Source: Candidatus Cloacimonadota bacterium
GTDB taxonomy: Bacteria > Cloacimonadota > Cloacimonadia > Cloacimonadales > Cloacimonadaceae
Direction: 5' to 3'
DNA: 35,456 bases
NCBI GenBank assembly: GCA_027318475.1
Contig: DAHVPC010000006.1
Coordinates: 4,120 to 39,575, forward strand
The position numbers and the translations under genes were made by a program. The notes below the pieces were generated by a model that was not told the origin of the DNA, did not search any database, and saw nothing but the letters and a program-made list of their open reading frames with translations. Of this stretch, positions 8,731 through 17,279 are shown one piece after another. Positions within the stretch are counted from its first letter, which is position 1. Every line of letters starts with the position of its first letter.

Positions 8731-9788
8731 CAGGAGAATCCCGCTCCCGAAGCGAACTGCTTGGGATTGTCCGCGAATTCTTCGGCGATGGTGCGTTCCA
8801 CCAGGTTGTTCATCACCAGGTTGTAGAGCGACTGGTCGCGGGTTTGCATTCCTTCCTTGGTGCTGGCCTGGATGATGGAGGGGATCTGGTAGGTCTTCTC
8901 TTCGCGGATCAGGTTGCGCACAGCGGCGTTGGCGACCATGATCTCCAGAGCCGGGACGCGTCCTTTGCCATCCTTGGTGGGAAGCAGGGTCTGGGAAAGA
9001 ACCGCTTCCAGCGATTCGGACAACATGGACCGGACCTGTTGCTGTTGCTCCTTGGGGAACATGTCGATGATACGGTCGATGGATTTCGTGCAACTACCGG
9101 TGTGCAGCGTGGCAAAAACCAGGTGTCCTGTTTCAGCGGCTGTCAATGCTAGCGACACTGTCTCCAGGTCGCGCATTTCGCCCACCAGGATCACGTCCGG
9201 ATCTTCGCGCAACGCGCTTCTCAACGCGGCGGTGAAACTCCAGGTGTCGTGCCCCAGCTCGCGCTGGTTGATCAGGCTGTTTTTACTGCGGTGCACGAAT
9301 TCGATCGGGTCTTCCACCGTGATGATATGGCAATAGCGGGACTCGTTGATAGTGTCTATCATCGTTGCCAGGGTCGTCGATTTGCCGCTGCCGGTGGGCC
9401 CGGTCACCAGGATCAGGCCTTTTTCTTTGGTGGTAAGCCGTTTCAGGATATCCGGCAGATGCAGCTCTTCATAACCCTTGATCTCGTTGGGGATGACGCG
9501 GAAAGCAGCGGAAATCCCGTTGATCTGGTGGAAGGCGTTCACACGGAAGCGGACGTCGTTGCTGAGTTTGGTGGAAAAGTCGATCTCCAGGTGTTCCTTG
9601 AACATCTCCTGTTGGACTTCGTTCATCACGCCAAAAACCAGCGCTTCCACCTCTTCCACTGAAAGGATGGGCAGGTTCAGCCGCTTCATTTTGCCGTTCA
9701 CGCGCACCATGGGATGTGCTCCGGCTGCCACGTGGAGGTCAGAGGCTCCAGCTTCGGCGGTGAAGCGTAATAGCTCGTGGATTGTCAA
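8730..9788 (-). CDS. pilT: Twitching motility ATPase PilT
   Basis: A hexameric secretion-type ATPase of 352 residues that powers pilus retraction. The N-terminal PAS-like domain contains 'ASDLHV'. Walker A is GPTGSGKST at residues 130-138. An Asp box follows ('TVEDPIEFVH'), then Walker B ('DVILVGEMRD') and a His box ('GHLVFATLHT'). Near the C-terminus is 'AVRNLIRE', the PilT-specific AIRNLIRE-type motif. This separates it from the assembly ATPase PilB, which I do not see in the window. The start is a TTG with GGAGG seven bases upstream; no in-frame ATG precedes the conserved N-terminus. It follows the major pilin by 15 bp. Confidence 0.96.
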   Translation of the reverse strand: MTIHELLRFTAEAGASDLHVAAGAHPMVRVNGKMKRLNLPILSVEEVEALVFGVMNEVQQEMFKEHLEIDFSTKLSNDVRFRVNAFHQINGISAAFRVIPNEIKGYEELHLPDILKRLTTKEKGLILVTGPTGSGKSTTLATMIDTINESRYCHIITVEDPIEFVHRSKNSLINQRELGHDTWSFTAALRSALREDPDVILVGEMRDLETVSLALTAAETGHLVFATLHTGSCTKSIDRIIDMFPKEQQQQVRSMLSESLEAVLSQTLLPTKDGKGRVPALEIMVANAAVRNLIREEKTYQIPSIIQASTKEGMQTRDQSLYNLVMNNLVERTIAEEFADNPKQFASGAGFS

Positions 9789-9803
9789 CTTGCAACCTCC
9801 AGG

Positions 9804-10247
9804 TTACTCGGTTTCGGTCTCCACTCCTTCCGTGTTAGGATCGGTGAACTGATCTACTCCATAACCATGGAACTTGGCGTCGTCGACGTCATACCATACT
9901 TGTTTGTCCGCGCCGCCGGGAAAATCCTCGGTTGAGGTGGCGATGAATTTCTTCGGGGGGTTGCCGGTGACTTCAAACTTCCAATGTTTGATGGTGCTTT
10001 CGCCCAAGTTGGTCTCTTTCATAGCTTTTTCGATGGTGTAGTCCTGGGTCGTGCCATTGGTCTGACGATAAACGTCATAGGTCTTGCGGATCGCGGCGAT
10101 GGCGGTCTGCGCTTCGCTGGAACGCGATTTCTCCACATAACGCATATAAATGGGCACCGCCAAAGCGGCAAGGATGGCGACGATGATCACCACCACCAGG
10201 ATTTCGATAAGGGTGAATCCCTTCTGGTTTTTCAGTTTCCTGAACAT
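9804..10247 (-). CDS. pilA: Major type IV pilin
   Basis: A 147-residue prepilin. The ten-residue leader ends 'NQKG', followed by 'FTLIEILVVVIIVAILAAL', a near-perfect prepilin motif with Glu at mature position 5. The mature chain of 137 residues has no cysteines, so it lacks the disulfide-bonded D-region of many PilA proteins. Its C-terminus ('VWYDVDDAKFHGYG') recalls pseudopilin GspG-type ends. The ATG at 10247 has AGGAGG eight bases upstream. The longer frame to 10421 is the untranslated leader and promoter region. It is first in the cluster and directly downstream of a sigma-54 promoter, both typical of the major pilin. Confidence 0.93.
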   Translation of the reverse strand: MFRKLKNQKGFTLIEILVVVIIVAILAALAVPIYMRYVEKSRSSEAQTAIAAIRKTYDVYRQTNGTTQDYTIEKAMKETNLGESTIKHWKFEVTGNPPKKFIATSTEDFPGGADKQVWYDVDDAKFHGYGVDQFTDPNTEGVETETE

Positions 10248-10288
10248 TTGTATTCCTCCTAAGGAACTTTTTTGGTTCTTTTTAGTTT

Positions 10289-10305
10289 TGCACGATGCGT
10301 GCCAA
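10289..10305 (-). promoter_or_regulatory. Sigma-54 (RpoN) promoter of pilA
   Basis: On the minus strand the bases read TTGGCACG-CATC-GTGCA. The family consensus is TTGGCACG-N4-TTGCA, so there is one mismatch. The invariant GG and GC are present with exactly ten bases between them. The predicted transcript start, about 12 bases beyond the GC, leaves a leader of roughly 30 bases that includes the AGGAGG ribosome site of pilA. RpoN with the PilS/PilR pair is the known regulator of pilA in several bacteria; those genes are not in this window. Confidence 0.82.
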
Positions 10306-10415
10306 AACTCAGGCAAAAATCTATAAACCTGAGTTTCCAACAAAACTCTTGACGCAATTCTGTCCATTCTTTTTTTAGCGCACAGCCTAAAATTACCTTT
10401 CTCAAGGAGATAATC

Positions 10416-12440
10416 ATGCACATAACTCGATGGCAGATACTCGCCCTGCTCATGGTCGTGGGTTTGGCAGCCTGTTTCGCGGCTGATCCAGTTGCCGTGA
10501 CTGTATCCAACCAGAATAAAGTCAATGAATCAGATATCCTGGCCGAGTTCAACGGAGGAGTCATTACCCGTGCCGACCTGGATGCCAAGATATCAAAACT
10601 CCCGCCCAACAACCAGGGCCGTTTCCGCACCGTGGAAGGCCAGATCCAGATCCTGGACGTCATGGCGCTGGAAGAGGTGTTCATGGCCAAGGCCAGGCAA
10701 ATGAACATCGACCAGGATCCTGAGATTCTGGAAAAGATCGAGGCTGGCACCCGGCAGTTTTACGTTCAGGAATACTACAAGCGCAACGTCAGCGACCTGA
10801 TGGTGGTCACCGACGCCGACAAACAAAAGTATTACAACGACAACCTCCAGGCCTTTTACCTGTATCCCTACATCAGCATCAGCTACATCCAGGCAGCTTC
10901 GGAAGCCGATGCCCAGAAAGCCCTCAAGGAATTGAAATCCGGAAAACCTTTTGCCGAGGTGTCCGACAAATACAACATCAACAACTACGCCAAAGGCCTC
11001 AAAGGCCGGATCAAGAACATCCGCCTCAACGGCAATGTGCCCGGCGTGGGCAACGACCTGGAACTGGAAGCGCTGATCGCCTCTTCCCAAGCCGATAGCA
11101 CCGTGTTCCACGGACCGCACAAAACAGCCACAGGTTGGCATGTCTTCAGCACCAACGAATACATCCCCGGCCGTCAAAAAGACTTTCAGGAAGTACTGCC
11201 CGAATTGGACCAGCGTGCCCGTCCCGGTGTGGAATCCCGCATGCTGAAAGACCTCACCGACGCCCTGAAGATCAAGTACGCCGTGGTCGTGGACACCACC
11301 AGCCTGGCCGGCATCGACCTCTATAACAACGAACAGAACATAGGCCGGGAAGACATTCCCCTGGTTACTTCCAACCATCCCGAACTGAACATTACGATCG
11401 GCGACCTGCTGGCCAGCTTTGGCAAACTCTCCCAACAGGAGCAGATGTTTTTGGGCAAGGGCGATGGTGCCAGACAGCTGCTGGACGAGGAACTCACCCG
11501 CACCATCCTCTATGTGGACGCCAAAGCCCAAAACTTCGGCCAATTCCTGGCAGACAACGCGGAATACCAGCAGATGAAACGCTACTACATCCTGAATAAG
11601 GTTTTCCGCCAGCTTGTGGTGGACTCTGTGCAGGTCAGCAGCGAAGAAAGCAAAGAATACTACGACACTCATCTGAACGAATTCACCACGCCCCTCAACC
11701 GCTCCATCGAAGCCGTCTGGTTCGACAAGGAAAAGGACGCCAAGCGCATCCTCAAGAAATACCAGCGCCTGGTAAAAAAAGAAGACCTGAAGGGCATCCA
11801 GGCACTGATCGAAAAGAACTCCCTCAAACCCAAACTTGCCACTCTGGACAACATCTACCAGAACGGCATCATCACAGGCATCGGTCCCGATGAAAACTTC
11901 TCCAAGCTGGTCTGGGACAATCCTGTGGGCTACATCAGCCCGGTGTTCAAATCCGCCCGGGGCGACGTCCTCTTCTTCCGCATCACCAAAGAAGTTCCCC
12001 CCGCCATCCAGAATTTCACTGAGACCGAACCCCGCATCTTTGGCATCCTGCGCGCCCAGCGCCAGAAAGCCCAGCAGGAAAGCGTGACCCAAGCCCTCAA
12101 TACCGAATTCAACATGGTGAAATACCCCGAACGTTTAAGCATGAACCTCACCGCCGAGGAACTCTTCACCATGGCCGACAACTCCGCCAAGCAGCGCAAC
12201 TTCACCGACGCCGTTACCTTCTACGACCAGATCATCAAAGCCTTCCCCAACGGCTCGGACGACTATCGCGCGTCTTTCATGAAGGCCTTCATCGTGGCCG
12301 AGGAATTGAAGAACGAAGAACTGGCCCTGCAACTCTTCCAGGATTTCCTGGTCAAGTATCCCACCGGCGATCTCAACGAGTCAGCCCAATTCATGATCGA
12401 TGCCCTGTCGGGCAAGGAAATTCCCGAAATCGGGGAATAA
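10416..12440 (+). CDS. PpiC/SurA-like peptidyl-prolyl isomerase lipoprotein
   Basis: A 674-residue exported protein. The signal peptide ends in the lipobox LAAC (Cys20), so it is probably lipid-anchored. After 'NESDILAEFNGGVITRADLDAKI', a typical SurA N-terminal chaperone segment, come parvulin-like regions: one near residues 140-250 ('YISISYIQAASEADAQKALKEL' to 'TGWHVF'), and a second half with similar organisation that ends about residue 530. The last 90 residues look like TPR helices ('AVTFYDQIIKAFPNG', 'LALQLFQDFLVKYPTG'). It is longer than SurA (about 430). In this family such proteins fold outer membrane and secreted proteins in the periplasm. AAGGAG stands six bases before the ATG. It is divergent from pilA and ends at a strong terminator, so it forms its own unit. 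Confidence 0.85.
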   Translation: MHITRWQILALLMVVGLAACFAADPVAVTVSNQNKVNESDILAEFNGGVITRADLDAKISKLPPNNQGRFRTVEGQIQILDVMALEEVFMAKARQMNIDQDPEILEKIEAGTRQFYVQEYYKRNVSDLMVVTDADKQKYYNDNLQAFYLYPYISISYIQAASEADAQKALKELKSGKPFAEVSDKYNINNYAKGLKGRIKNIRLNGNVPGVGNDLELEALIASSQADSTVFHGPHKTATGWHVFSTNEYIPGRQKDFQEVLPELDQRARPGVESRMLKDLTDALKIKYAVVVDTTSLAGIDLYNNEQNIGREDIPLVTSNHPELNITIGDLLASFGKLSQQEQMFLGKGDGARQLLDEELTRTILYVDAKAQNFGQFLADNAEYQQMKRYYILNKVFRQLVVDSVQVSSEESKEYYDTHLNEFTTPLNRSIEAVWFDKEKDAKRILKKYQRLVKKEDLKGIQALIEKNSLKPKLATLDNIYQNGIITGIGPDENFSKLVWDNPVGYISPVFKSARGDVLFFRITKEVPPAIQNFTETEPRIFGILRAQRQKAQQESVTQALNTEFNMVKYPERLSMNLTAEELFTMADNSAKQRNFTDAVTFYDQIIKAFPNGSDDYRASFMKAFIVAEELKNEELALQLFQDFLVKYPTGDLNESAQFMIDALSGKEIPEIGE

Positions 12441-12480
12441 AGAAAAACTGAGTGTAGTGTAACCCTAACTACTATAGAAT

Positions 12481-12512
12481 AAGGATCCCGCTTGATGCGG
12501 GATCCTTTTTTT
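12481..12512 (+). terminator. Rho-independent terminator after the PpiC-like gene
   Basis: An 11-bp perfect stem AAGGATCCCGC / GCGGGATCCTT with a TTGAT loop runs into seven T bases. It lies 40 bp after the stop codon of the plus-strand gene. The other strand has no good U-tract, so it serves the plus strand. The remaining 88 bp to the next gene show nothing recognisable. Confidence 0.93.
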
Positions 12513-12600
12513 CAGCTGCTCATACCAGGAACACCGGTTTACGATGTATAGCGCTCTTCTAAAGTCTATGCTCCCCCAGTCGCAGAACTTCAGGACAGGC

Positions 12601-14589
12601 TTAATTATCCACCGTTTTCAAGATCTTTATCAGGATCTGGCTTCCGTCCCAATCTGCCCTCACCAGATATATACCGGGGCCAACTCGTAAGCCGGCTGCA
12701 TCTCTACCGTCCCAAACCAGATCCATACTTCCCTTCGGTATCGTTCCCCGGTGTAGGCTCTTTACTTTCTGTCCTCTGAGATTGAACACGGAAACCTCGC
12801 CATTCAATTCACGCCAAGCTTCCACCCGGATCCAACTCTCCGCAGTGAAGGGATTGGGCCAGGACTTCAAAGTTAGATTCAGCGCGGGAACTGTGGCATC
12901 GTCGTTGGCGCTGGAAGTCGTCGCGCAGTGCAGGATCTCGCTTTCCAACACCGTTTCATTCGCGCCGGGATCATACACCGCCGCCATTTGGAAATCATAC
13001 GCTGTTCCGCCTTGCAAACCGCCCAGGATATACTCGCGCTCAGACCCCGTAACCTGGGTTTCGGTCCAGTCAGAGGTCCCGTCAAGCCTGTGCCGCAGCA
13101 GGAAATGATCCGGGTCGGAATAAGAGTGCCAGGCCACTTCAACCGACTGGGCGCTGTGCGCATTGGAGCTGATCAGATAAGGAATACAGGGTTGCGTGGC
13201 CGTGTTGCCCAAATCGAAATTGCCGGCTATGAATGTTTCTAAAGCTTGCGAACGCAGTTTCAGGTCGTTCAGGTCGCTGCCCGCGAACAGCACGCTGTAA
13301 TAGGTCAGGCTCGCTCCGGGAGCCAGGTTCCAGCGTCCGGCCGGATTGGGATTGCCCGCGCTGGGAACGCTTCCGCAGAGAGAACTCATATACCGGGTGT
13401 CCCTGGGATTCGGCTGTTCATATTCCAGAACGTCGGGTTCCAAGGGACGGAGCGGCGCGAAAGCGTAAACACCGGGATTCCGGCCCGTCATCAGCCAGTA
13501 TTTTTCATTGGGAGTCTGGTGGCTCCCGTAATCCAGCGAAAGCGGATGATAGTCGTCCGGGCCGTCGCCAATGTTCCAATACCAGCAGAAGCGGTTTCCC
13601 GTCAGGCCCGGAACCAGGATTTTGTTGCCCAGGTAATATGGCGCGGCTCCCTCGTCCCCATCGAAATCGTAGCTGTAGGCAAACTCGTAACCCGCGCCTT
13701 TCACATAGCCGCTGACGTCGTCATTGGCGTTGGCTTGGTTGGTCTGCGCGCCCATATCCGCGTCCACATAGCTGCCCAAGGCGATATCGTAGAGCGTATC
13801 CACAGCGCTCGTGTTGTAGATCGTCCGTTTGATGACCACGAAATCCGCCACTGGCAGAGGACTCCAGGCGTAGCTTTCCTGGTGGACCGCGATCCCCAGG
13901 GGATAATGCGAATTTTGCGAGCGTGAGGTTCCCCAGTCCCGGTCTCCCAGGGTTTCGAAAGGACAAAAGTCGTAATAATAGGAGGAATGAGTTTCCAGGC
14001 CCGGCGTGGCAAAACCTCCAGCTTGGGGTTGCGTAAAGCAGTAAGTGCCGAGCGGATCGGGATACGCGAATTCCCGCGGCGCCGGTTCGCCCAAGATGCT
14101 TTTCAGCACTGTGTCCATTGGACTGTATTGGGCATAGAGGTCGGCCACCGCGGCGTTTCCAGCTACCAGCGGATTGTAAGCCGGCAGCAGCTCGTACAGG
14201 TCCAGATCGCCGTCAAAACCAATACTGGTCAGCGTGTCCAGCACAGCGACCAAGCTGGGATTCCAGCCACTGTCACCCTGTGCCACCATGCCGTTGTTCT
14301 GCGCCGTGGGTGGATAGGTGAGCCAATAGAGCTGCATTCCCGCAGCGTTTCGCCGGTAACGTTTGGCGGAAACCCAGGGCGCGGAGATATAGAGCAGATC
14401 CTCCCCATCAAGACTCGTGGGATAGACCAGATCGGGATTGCAGCCAAAATTCCCGGTATCCAGCTTCATTTTACCCGCCACATGCACGGCGCCGCCCAAA
14501 ATACGGAGTTCCCCGGTATCGGCCTCCGCGGTCAAACCAGACATCGCCGCGCAGGTCAAAGTTAATAGCAGTGCCAGCGTAATGCGCAC
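12601..14589 (-). CDS. Secreted protein with FN3 and T9SS-type C-terminal domain
   Basis: A 662-residue exported protein. I chose the GTG at 14589: it has GAGGTG a few bases upstream and begins the signal peptide 'RITLALLLTLTCAAMSG'. The frame upstream to 14721 overlaps the next gene and is not signal-like. The large N-terminal part (to about residue 480) is not recognised; it is rich in Tyr, Asp and Gly. A fibronectin type III-like domain follows ('SVEVAWHSYSDPDHFLLRHRL' to 'GTAYDFQMAAVYD'). The C-terminus is a FlgD/T9SS-type sorting domain: 'SWPNPF', 'VSVFNLRGQKV', 'WDGRDAAGLRVGPGIYLVRA'. It is probably delivered to the cell surface by T9SS. The gene lies 67 bp downstream of the GNAT-like gene. 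Confidence 0.85.
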   Translation of the reverse strand: MRITLALLLTLTCAAMSGLTAEADTGELRILGGAVHVAGKMKLDTGNFGCNPDLVYPTSLDGEDLLYISAPWVSAKRYRRNAAGMQLYWLTYPPTAQNNGMVAQGDSGWNPSLVAVLDTLTSIGFDGDLDLYELLPAYNPLVAGNAAVADLYAQYSPMDTVLKSILGEPAPREFAYPDPLGTYCFTQPQAGGFATPGLETHSSYYYDFCPFETLGDRDWGTSRSQNSHYPLGIAVHQESYAWSPLPVADFVVIKRTIYNTSAVDTLYDIALGSYVDADMGAQTNQANANDDVSGYVKGAGYEFAYSYDFDGDEGAAPYYLGNKILVPGLTGNRFCWYWNIGDGPDDYHPLSLDYGSHQTPNEKYWLMTGRNPGVYAFAPLRPLEPDVLEYEQPNPRDTRYMSSLCGSVPSAGNPNPAGRWNLAPGASLTYYSVLFAGSDLNDLKLRSQALETFIAGNFDLGNTATQPCIPYLISSNAHSAQSVEVAWHSYSDPDHFLLRHRLDGTSDWTETQVTGSEREYILGGLQGGTAYDFQMAAVYDPGANETVLESEILHCATTSSANDDATVPALNLTLKSWPNPFTAESWIRVEAWRELNGEVSVFNLRGQKVKSLHRGTIPKGSMDLVWDGRDAAGLRVGPGIYLVRADWDGSQILIKILKTVDN

Positions 14590-14656
14590 GATACACCTCG
14601 CTTGGGCTTTATAAACCGAACGGCAAACCCGTTGTTGCGGGAGCCGGAAAGCCGCG

Positions 14657-15784
14657 TCAGTCCGTAAATTCTTTGCGGTAGATGCGGTATCTCTTGTAAA
14701 CCACGCCTCCAGCGCGTTCACTTTCGGCGCGCATCGGAGCGTTCGTCTCCATCTCGTGATGCGTGTCCATGATCGTAAAACCCAGCTTACTGGCAGTCCG
14801 TAACTGCGCGTAGCCGATCAGGACGTCCACCCCTTTGCCGCGAAACTCTTTCTTCACCGCGCCGAGGTAGTTGTCCAGCTGGGTGCTTTTTTTGCTGGCG
14901 CGCAGTATGTGGAAGATGCCGAAGGGAAGCAGGCGTCCGCGTGCTTTGATGAAGCCGGGCGCCATGTTGGGGATGGAAATGATGAAGCCGATCACCTCGT
15001 CTTCGGGCGTCACCGCGGCCTTGATGAAGCGCGGATCCAGCAGCGGCATATAGCGTTTGGCCATCAAGACCACGTCCTGCTCGTCGAGGGGCGAATAACC
15101 GTAGATCTTGTCGAAAGCCTCGTTCATCAAGCGGAAAATCGGCTGGATATAGGGTTTGAGCTGGCTCTTCTTGGTGAATTCCTTCAGTTTGTAAGCGGGA
15201 TTGCGGCTGGCGCGCTCGAAAAGTTTGGCATAGAGTGGTGTCATCGCGCCCTGGATGTCAATTTTATAGACAACGTAGTCAAGTTCTTTCAACCAGCCCA
15301 GTTTGTCCATGTGCTCGATGATATAGGGCTGGTTTTGGATGCAGCCCAGGCTTGGCGTTTCGTGATAGCCCTCGAAGATGAAGCCTTCGGAATCTTCCTC
15401 GGTGAAGCCCATGGGGCCCACAATGCGCGCCATTCCTTGCTTCCGCGCCCAATCCTCCACAAATTCCAACAAAGCTCGGGTGACTTCCAGGCGGTCCGGC
15501 GTTTCCAGGAAACCGAAGCGGGCGGTCTTCGTCTGTGCGTATTCGTTGTAGCGTTTGTTTATGATCCCGGCGATGCGGCCAACCAGCTCGTCACCATCGT
15601 AAGCGAGCGCGAGGATGCTGTCGCAGTATTCATGCGCGGGATTTTTCCTGGGGTCGATGTTGTGAAGTTCGTCGGCATAGATAGGCGGAACCCAGTCCGG
15701 AGTGGAGGAATTGAGGGTTTCCATCAGGTAGATGAAGCGTTTCATGTCCCGGCGGGTGTGTACTTCTTTGATGGTTATCGGCAT
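14657..15784 (-). CDS. GNAT-like acetyltransferase family protein
   Basis: A 375-residue cytoplasmic protein. The N-terminus ('DMKRFIYLMETL', 'TPDWVPPIYADELHNIDPRKNP') and 'LALAYDGDELVGRIAGIINKRYNE' match a widespread family of GNAT-fold proteins, often called YghO-like, whose substrate is unknown. The centre has 'GPMGFTEEDSEGFIFEGY', and the C-terminus has a second GNAT-like region ('VKKEFRGKGVDVLIGYAQLRTA') where acetyl-CoA would bind. The ATG at 15784 has AGGA seven bases upstream; an in-frame ATG at 15817 lacks a site. I cannot say what it acetylates. Confidence 0.8.
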   Translation of the reverse strand: MPITIKEVHTRRDMKRFIYLMETLNSSTPDWVPPIYADELHNIDPRKNPAHEYCDSILALAYDGDELVGRIAGIINKRYNEYAQTKTARFGFLETPDRLEVTRALLEFVEDWARKQGMARIVGPMGFTEEDSEGFIFEGYHETPSLGCIQNQPYIIEHMDKLGWLKELDYVVYKIDIQGAMTPLYAKLFERASRNPAYKLKEFTKKSQLKPYIQPIFRLMNEAFDKIYGYSPLDEQDVVLMAKRYMPLLDPRFIKAAVTPEDEVIGFIISIPNMAPGFIKARGRLLPFGIFHILRASKKSTQLDNYLGAVKKEFRGKGVDVLIGYAQLRTASKLGFTIMDTHHEMETNAPMRAESERAGGVVYKRYRIYRKEFTD

Positions 15785-15983
15785 GGCGGTTTCCTTTTCA
15801 GTCCAGAATGTTGCCATCCCGCTGCAAACGGGATAAGCGAAAATAAGTTGGTTTTCCCTTTACAGGGGGGCGGAATATCTGTCAAGTTTGTTCGTCTGAG
15901 CCGGCTTGGATTTCGGAATTTGACCCCGTTCTCCCTGCACGTTAAGAATGGTATTTCTCAGGTATTTTTCAGTCTACCGCACA

Positions 15984-16095
15984 TTTCGCTCCCGTGGCTT
16001 AGCCTTAATCACTTGCCTATCACTAGTCAATCAAGCGTCAATTATTGAGAAGTGATTAAGGCTTGATTGACGAGTGATTGACTGCCAGAGGCGGG
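15984..16095 (+). repeat. 112-bp dispersed repeat, copy 1
   Basis: This block matches the reverse complement of 34969-35080 with the same length and no gaps, about 96 of 112 positions by my hand alignment. It starts TTTCGCTCCCG and ends CTGCCAGAGGCGGG. The core is built from variants of TCAATCA and TGATTGA spaced about one helical turn apart. Within it AGCCTTAATCACTT pairs perfectly with AAGTGATTAAGGCT, and TCACTAGTCAATCAAGC pairs with GCTTGATTGACGAGTGA with one mismatch. The two pairs interleave. Confidence 0.88.
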
Positions 16096-16129
16096 GGCCA
16101 GACGGGATTTTGTTGTGGCACAAGGAAAT

Positions 16130-16151
16130 TGGCATTAGGATGGCATTAGGA
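16130..16151 (+). repeat. Perfect 11-bp tandem duplication
   Basis: TGGCATTAGGA occurs twice head to tail with no spacer, about 280 bp upstream of efp. Its function, if any, is unknown. Confidence 0.75.
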
Positions 16152-16432
16152 AACGGTAGATAATCGTAGAAGATAGTTGATAATGTAAGGCCGCCTACGA
16201 TTACGTATCCAGATTGGAGATGCTGCGGCCGCATAGATTTCCGCCAGATCTCTGCTGCTCCCTTCCTCTGATCTGAAAACAAACTCCCACCCAGCTTTGC
16301 GCAGCCCCTGGAATCGCTCCACCTGCATTGCCCTTAGCTACCGTGCGCTGGGAGTTTTAAGAAAATCCTTGCCAAAAGAACGGGGCTAAAAAATCTGGTT
16401 TATTCTAGATAGATATTCAAGGAAAATGATAT

Positions 16433-16996
16433 ATGGCTACCATTGCAGACATCCGCAACGGGATGATAATCGAGTTTAAGGACGACCTCTACCAGGTGGT
16501 CGATTTCCTGCACGTCAAACCCGGCAAAGGCCCCGCCTTCATGCGCACCAAGCTGAAGAGCGTGCGCACCGGCAGGGTGCTGGACAACACTTTCCGCGAC
16601 AGCGACAACTTCAACGAAGTGCGCGTGGAACGCAGAAAGATGGAGTACCTCTACCATGACGGCGCGTTTTACGTGATGATGGACACCGAAACCTATGAGC
16701 AGATGCAAGTGGACGCCAAGGTGATCGGCGACGCCGACAAACTCATGCTGGAAAACATGGAAGTGACCATGATGTTCGCGCCCAACGGAGAAATCCTGGG
16801 CATCGACCTGCCGGTCAACGTGATCCAAACCATCGCGGAATGCGAACCCAACGTCAAAGGCAACACGGCTTCCGGCAGCGGTAAAACCGCTTACACCGAG
16901 ACCGGCCTCCGCCTGACCGTTCCCTTCTTCGTGGAAACAGGCGACAAAGTCAAGATCGACACTCGCACCGGCGAATACGTCGAAAGAGCAAACTAA
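16433..16996 (+). CDS. efp: Elongation factor P
   Basis: A 187-residue protein, the standard EF-P length, that relieves ribosome stalling at polyproline stretches. It has the three-domain layout: an N-terminal KOW-like domain with the tip loop 'KPGKGPAF' (Lys32 corresponds to the residue that is modified in many bacteria), an OB domain ('MEYLYHDGAFYVMMDTETYEQM'), and a C-terminal OB domain ending 'TGLRLTVPFFVETGDKVKIDTRTGEYVER'. The tip lysine is kept, which fits either a lysyl-type modification or an unmodified form; no modification enzyme is in the window. AAGGA lies about 11 bases upstream of the ATG. The small Cys-rich gene follows 39 bp later. Confidence 0.97.
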   Translation: MATIADIRNGMIIEFKDDLYQVVDFLHVKPGKGPAFMRTKLKSVRTGRVLDNTFRDSDNFNEVRVERRKMEYLYHDGAFYVMMDTETYEQMQVDAKVIGDADKLMLENMEVTMMFAPNGEILGIDLPVNVIQTIAECEPNVKGNTASGSGKTAYTETGLRLTVPFFVETGDKVKIDTRTGEYVERAN

Positions 16997-17035
16997 CCTA
17001 TATTTGAGCACCCCAGACGGGTAAAAGAGGAATAC

Positions 17036-17245
17036 ATGGGAAAAGTCAAATCCTTCGCCGCCAAACTGGCGCACGATAACGTTACCGAGGGCAAGGTCAT
17101 CTGCCCCGTATGCAAGACCGAAGTAAGAAAAGTGAAAGTCATCTACAATAAGAAGAGCGGTTCGGAAGGCTGGACGCCGCGCTATGAAATGAAGCAACTC
17201 TGCAAATGCAACGAAACTGATTTTATGGCTGGTAAAGCGGTCTGA
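17036..17245 (+). CDS. Small Cys-rich (zinc-ribbon-like) protein, interrupted by an in-frame TGA
   Basis: A 69-residue protein with 'CPVC' near residue 23 and 'CKC' near residue 56, lysine-rich, and with no family I can name. AGAGGAA lies five bases upstream of the ATG, and the gene is probably cotranscribed with efp. The stop TGA (17243-17245) is followed in frame by 17 more codons reading GCRKKFRPEELTRCDCT before TAA at 17297. Those codons have the same C/G-ending preference as the gene and supply a GC/CDC cysteine set. If the TGA replaced a Cys codon, the tail would be C-G-C...C-D-C, a second metal-binding half. The true product may therefore be 87 residues, by selenocysteine insertion, or the gene may carry a nonsense mutation or a sequencing error. 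Confidence 0.75.
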   Translation: MGKVKSFAAKLAHDNVTEGKVICPVCKTEVRKVKVIYNKKSGSEGWTPRYEMKQLCKCNETDFMAGKAV

Positions 17246-17279
17246 GGCTGCCGCAAGAAGTTCCGCCCCGAAGAATTGA

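Larger units (their letters stand above)
15785..16432 (+). other. 648-bp intergenic region before efp
   Basis: I see no credible gene. Short frames on both strands overlap repeats and have no ribosome site or family signal. The stretch holds the dispersed 112-bp repeat (15984-16095) and an 11-bp tandem duplication (16130-16151). The last 80 bases presumably contain the efp promoter, but I do not find a convincing -35/-10 pair. Confidence 0.6.

Noticed and set aside
8731-9093. N-terminal extension of the PilV-like frame
   Set aside because: It overlaps pilT in another frame; the prepilin leader starts at 8730.
9804-10247. Type II secretion pseudopilin GspG instead of pilin
   Set aside because: The C-terminal resemblance is noted, but pilT and pilMNOPQ in the same cluster favour a type IV pilus.
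10593-12092. 499-codon minus-strand frame
   Set aside because: It is a shadow of the PpiC-like gene; that gene has a lipobox, ribosome site and terminator, while this frame has none.
16112-16135. TGGCAC...TTGGC as a sigma-54 promoter
   Set aside because: The GG-N10-GC spacing is not met and no suitable gene follows.
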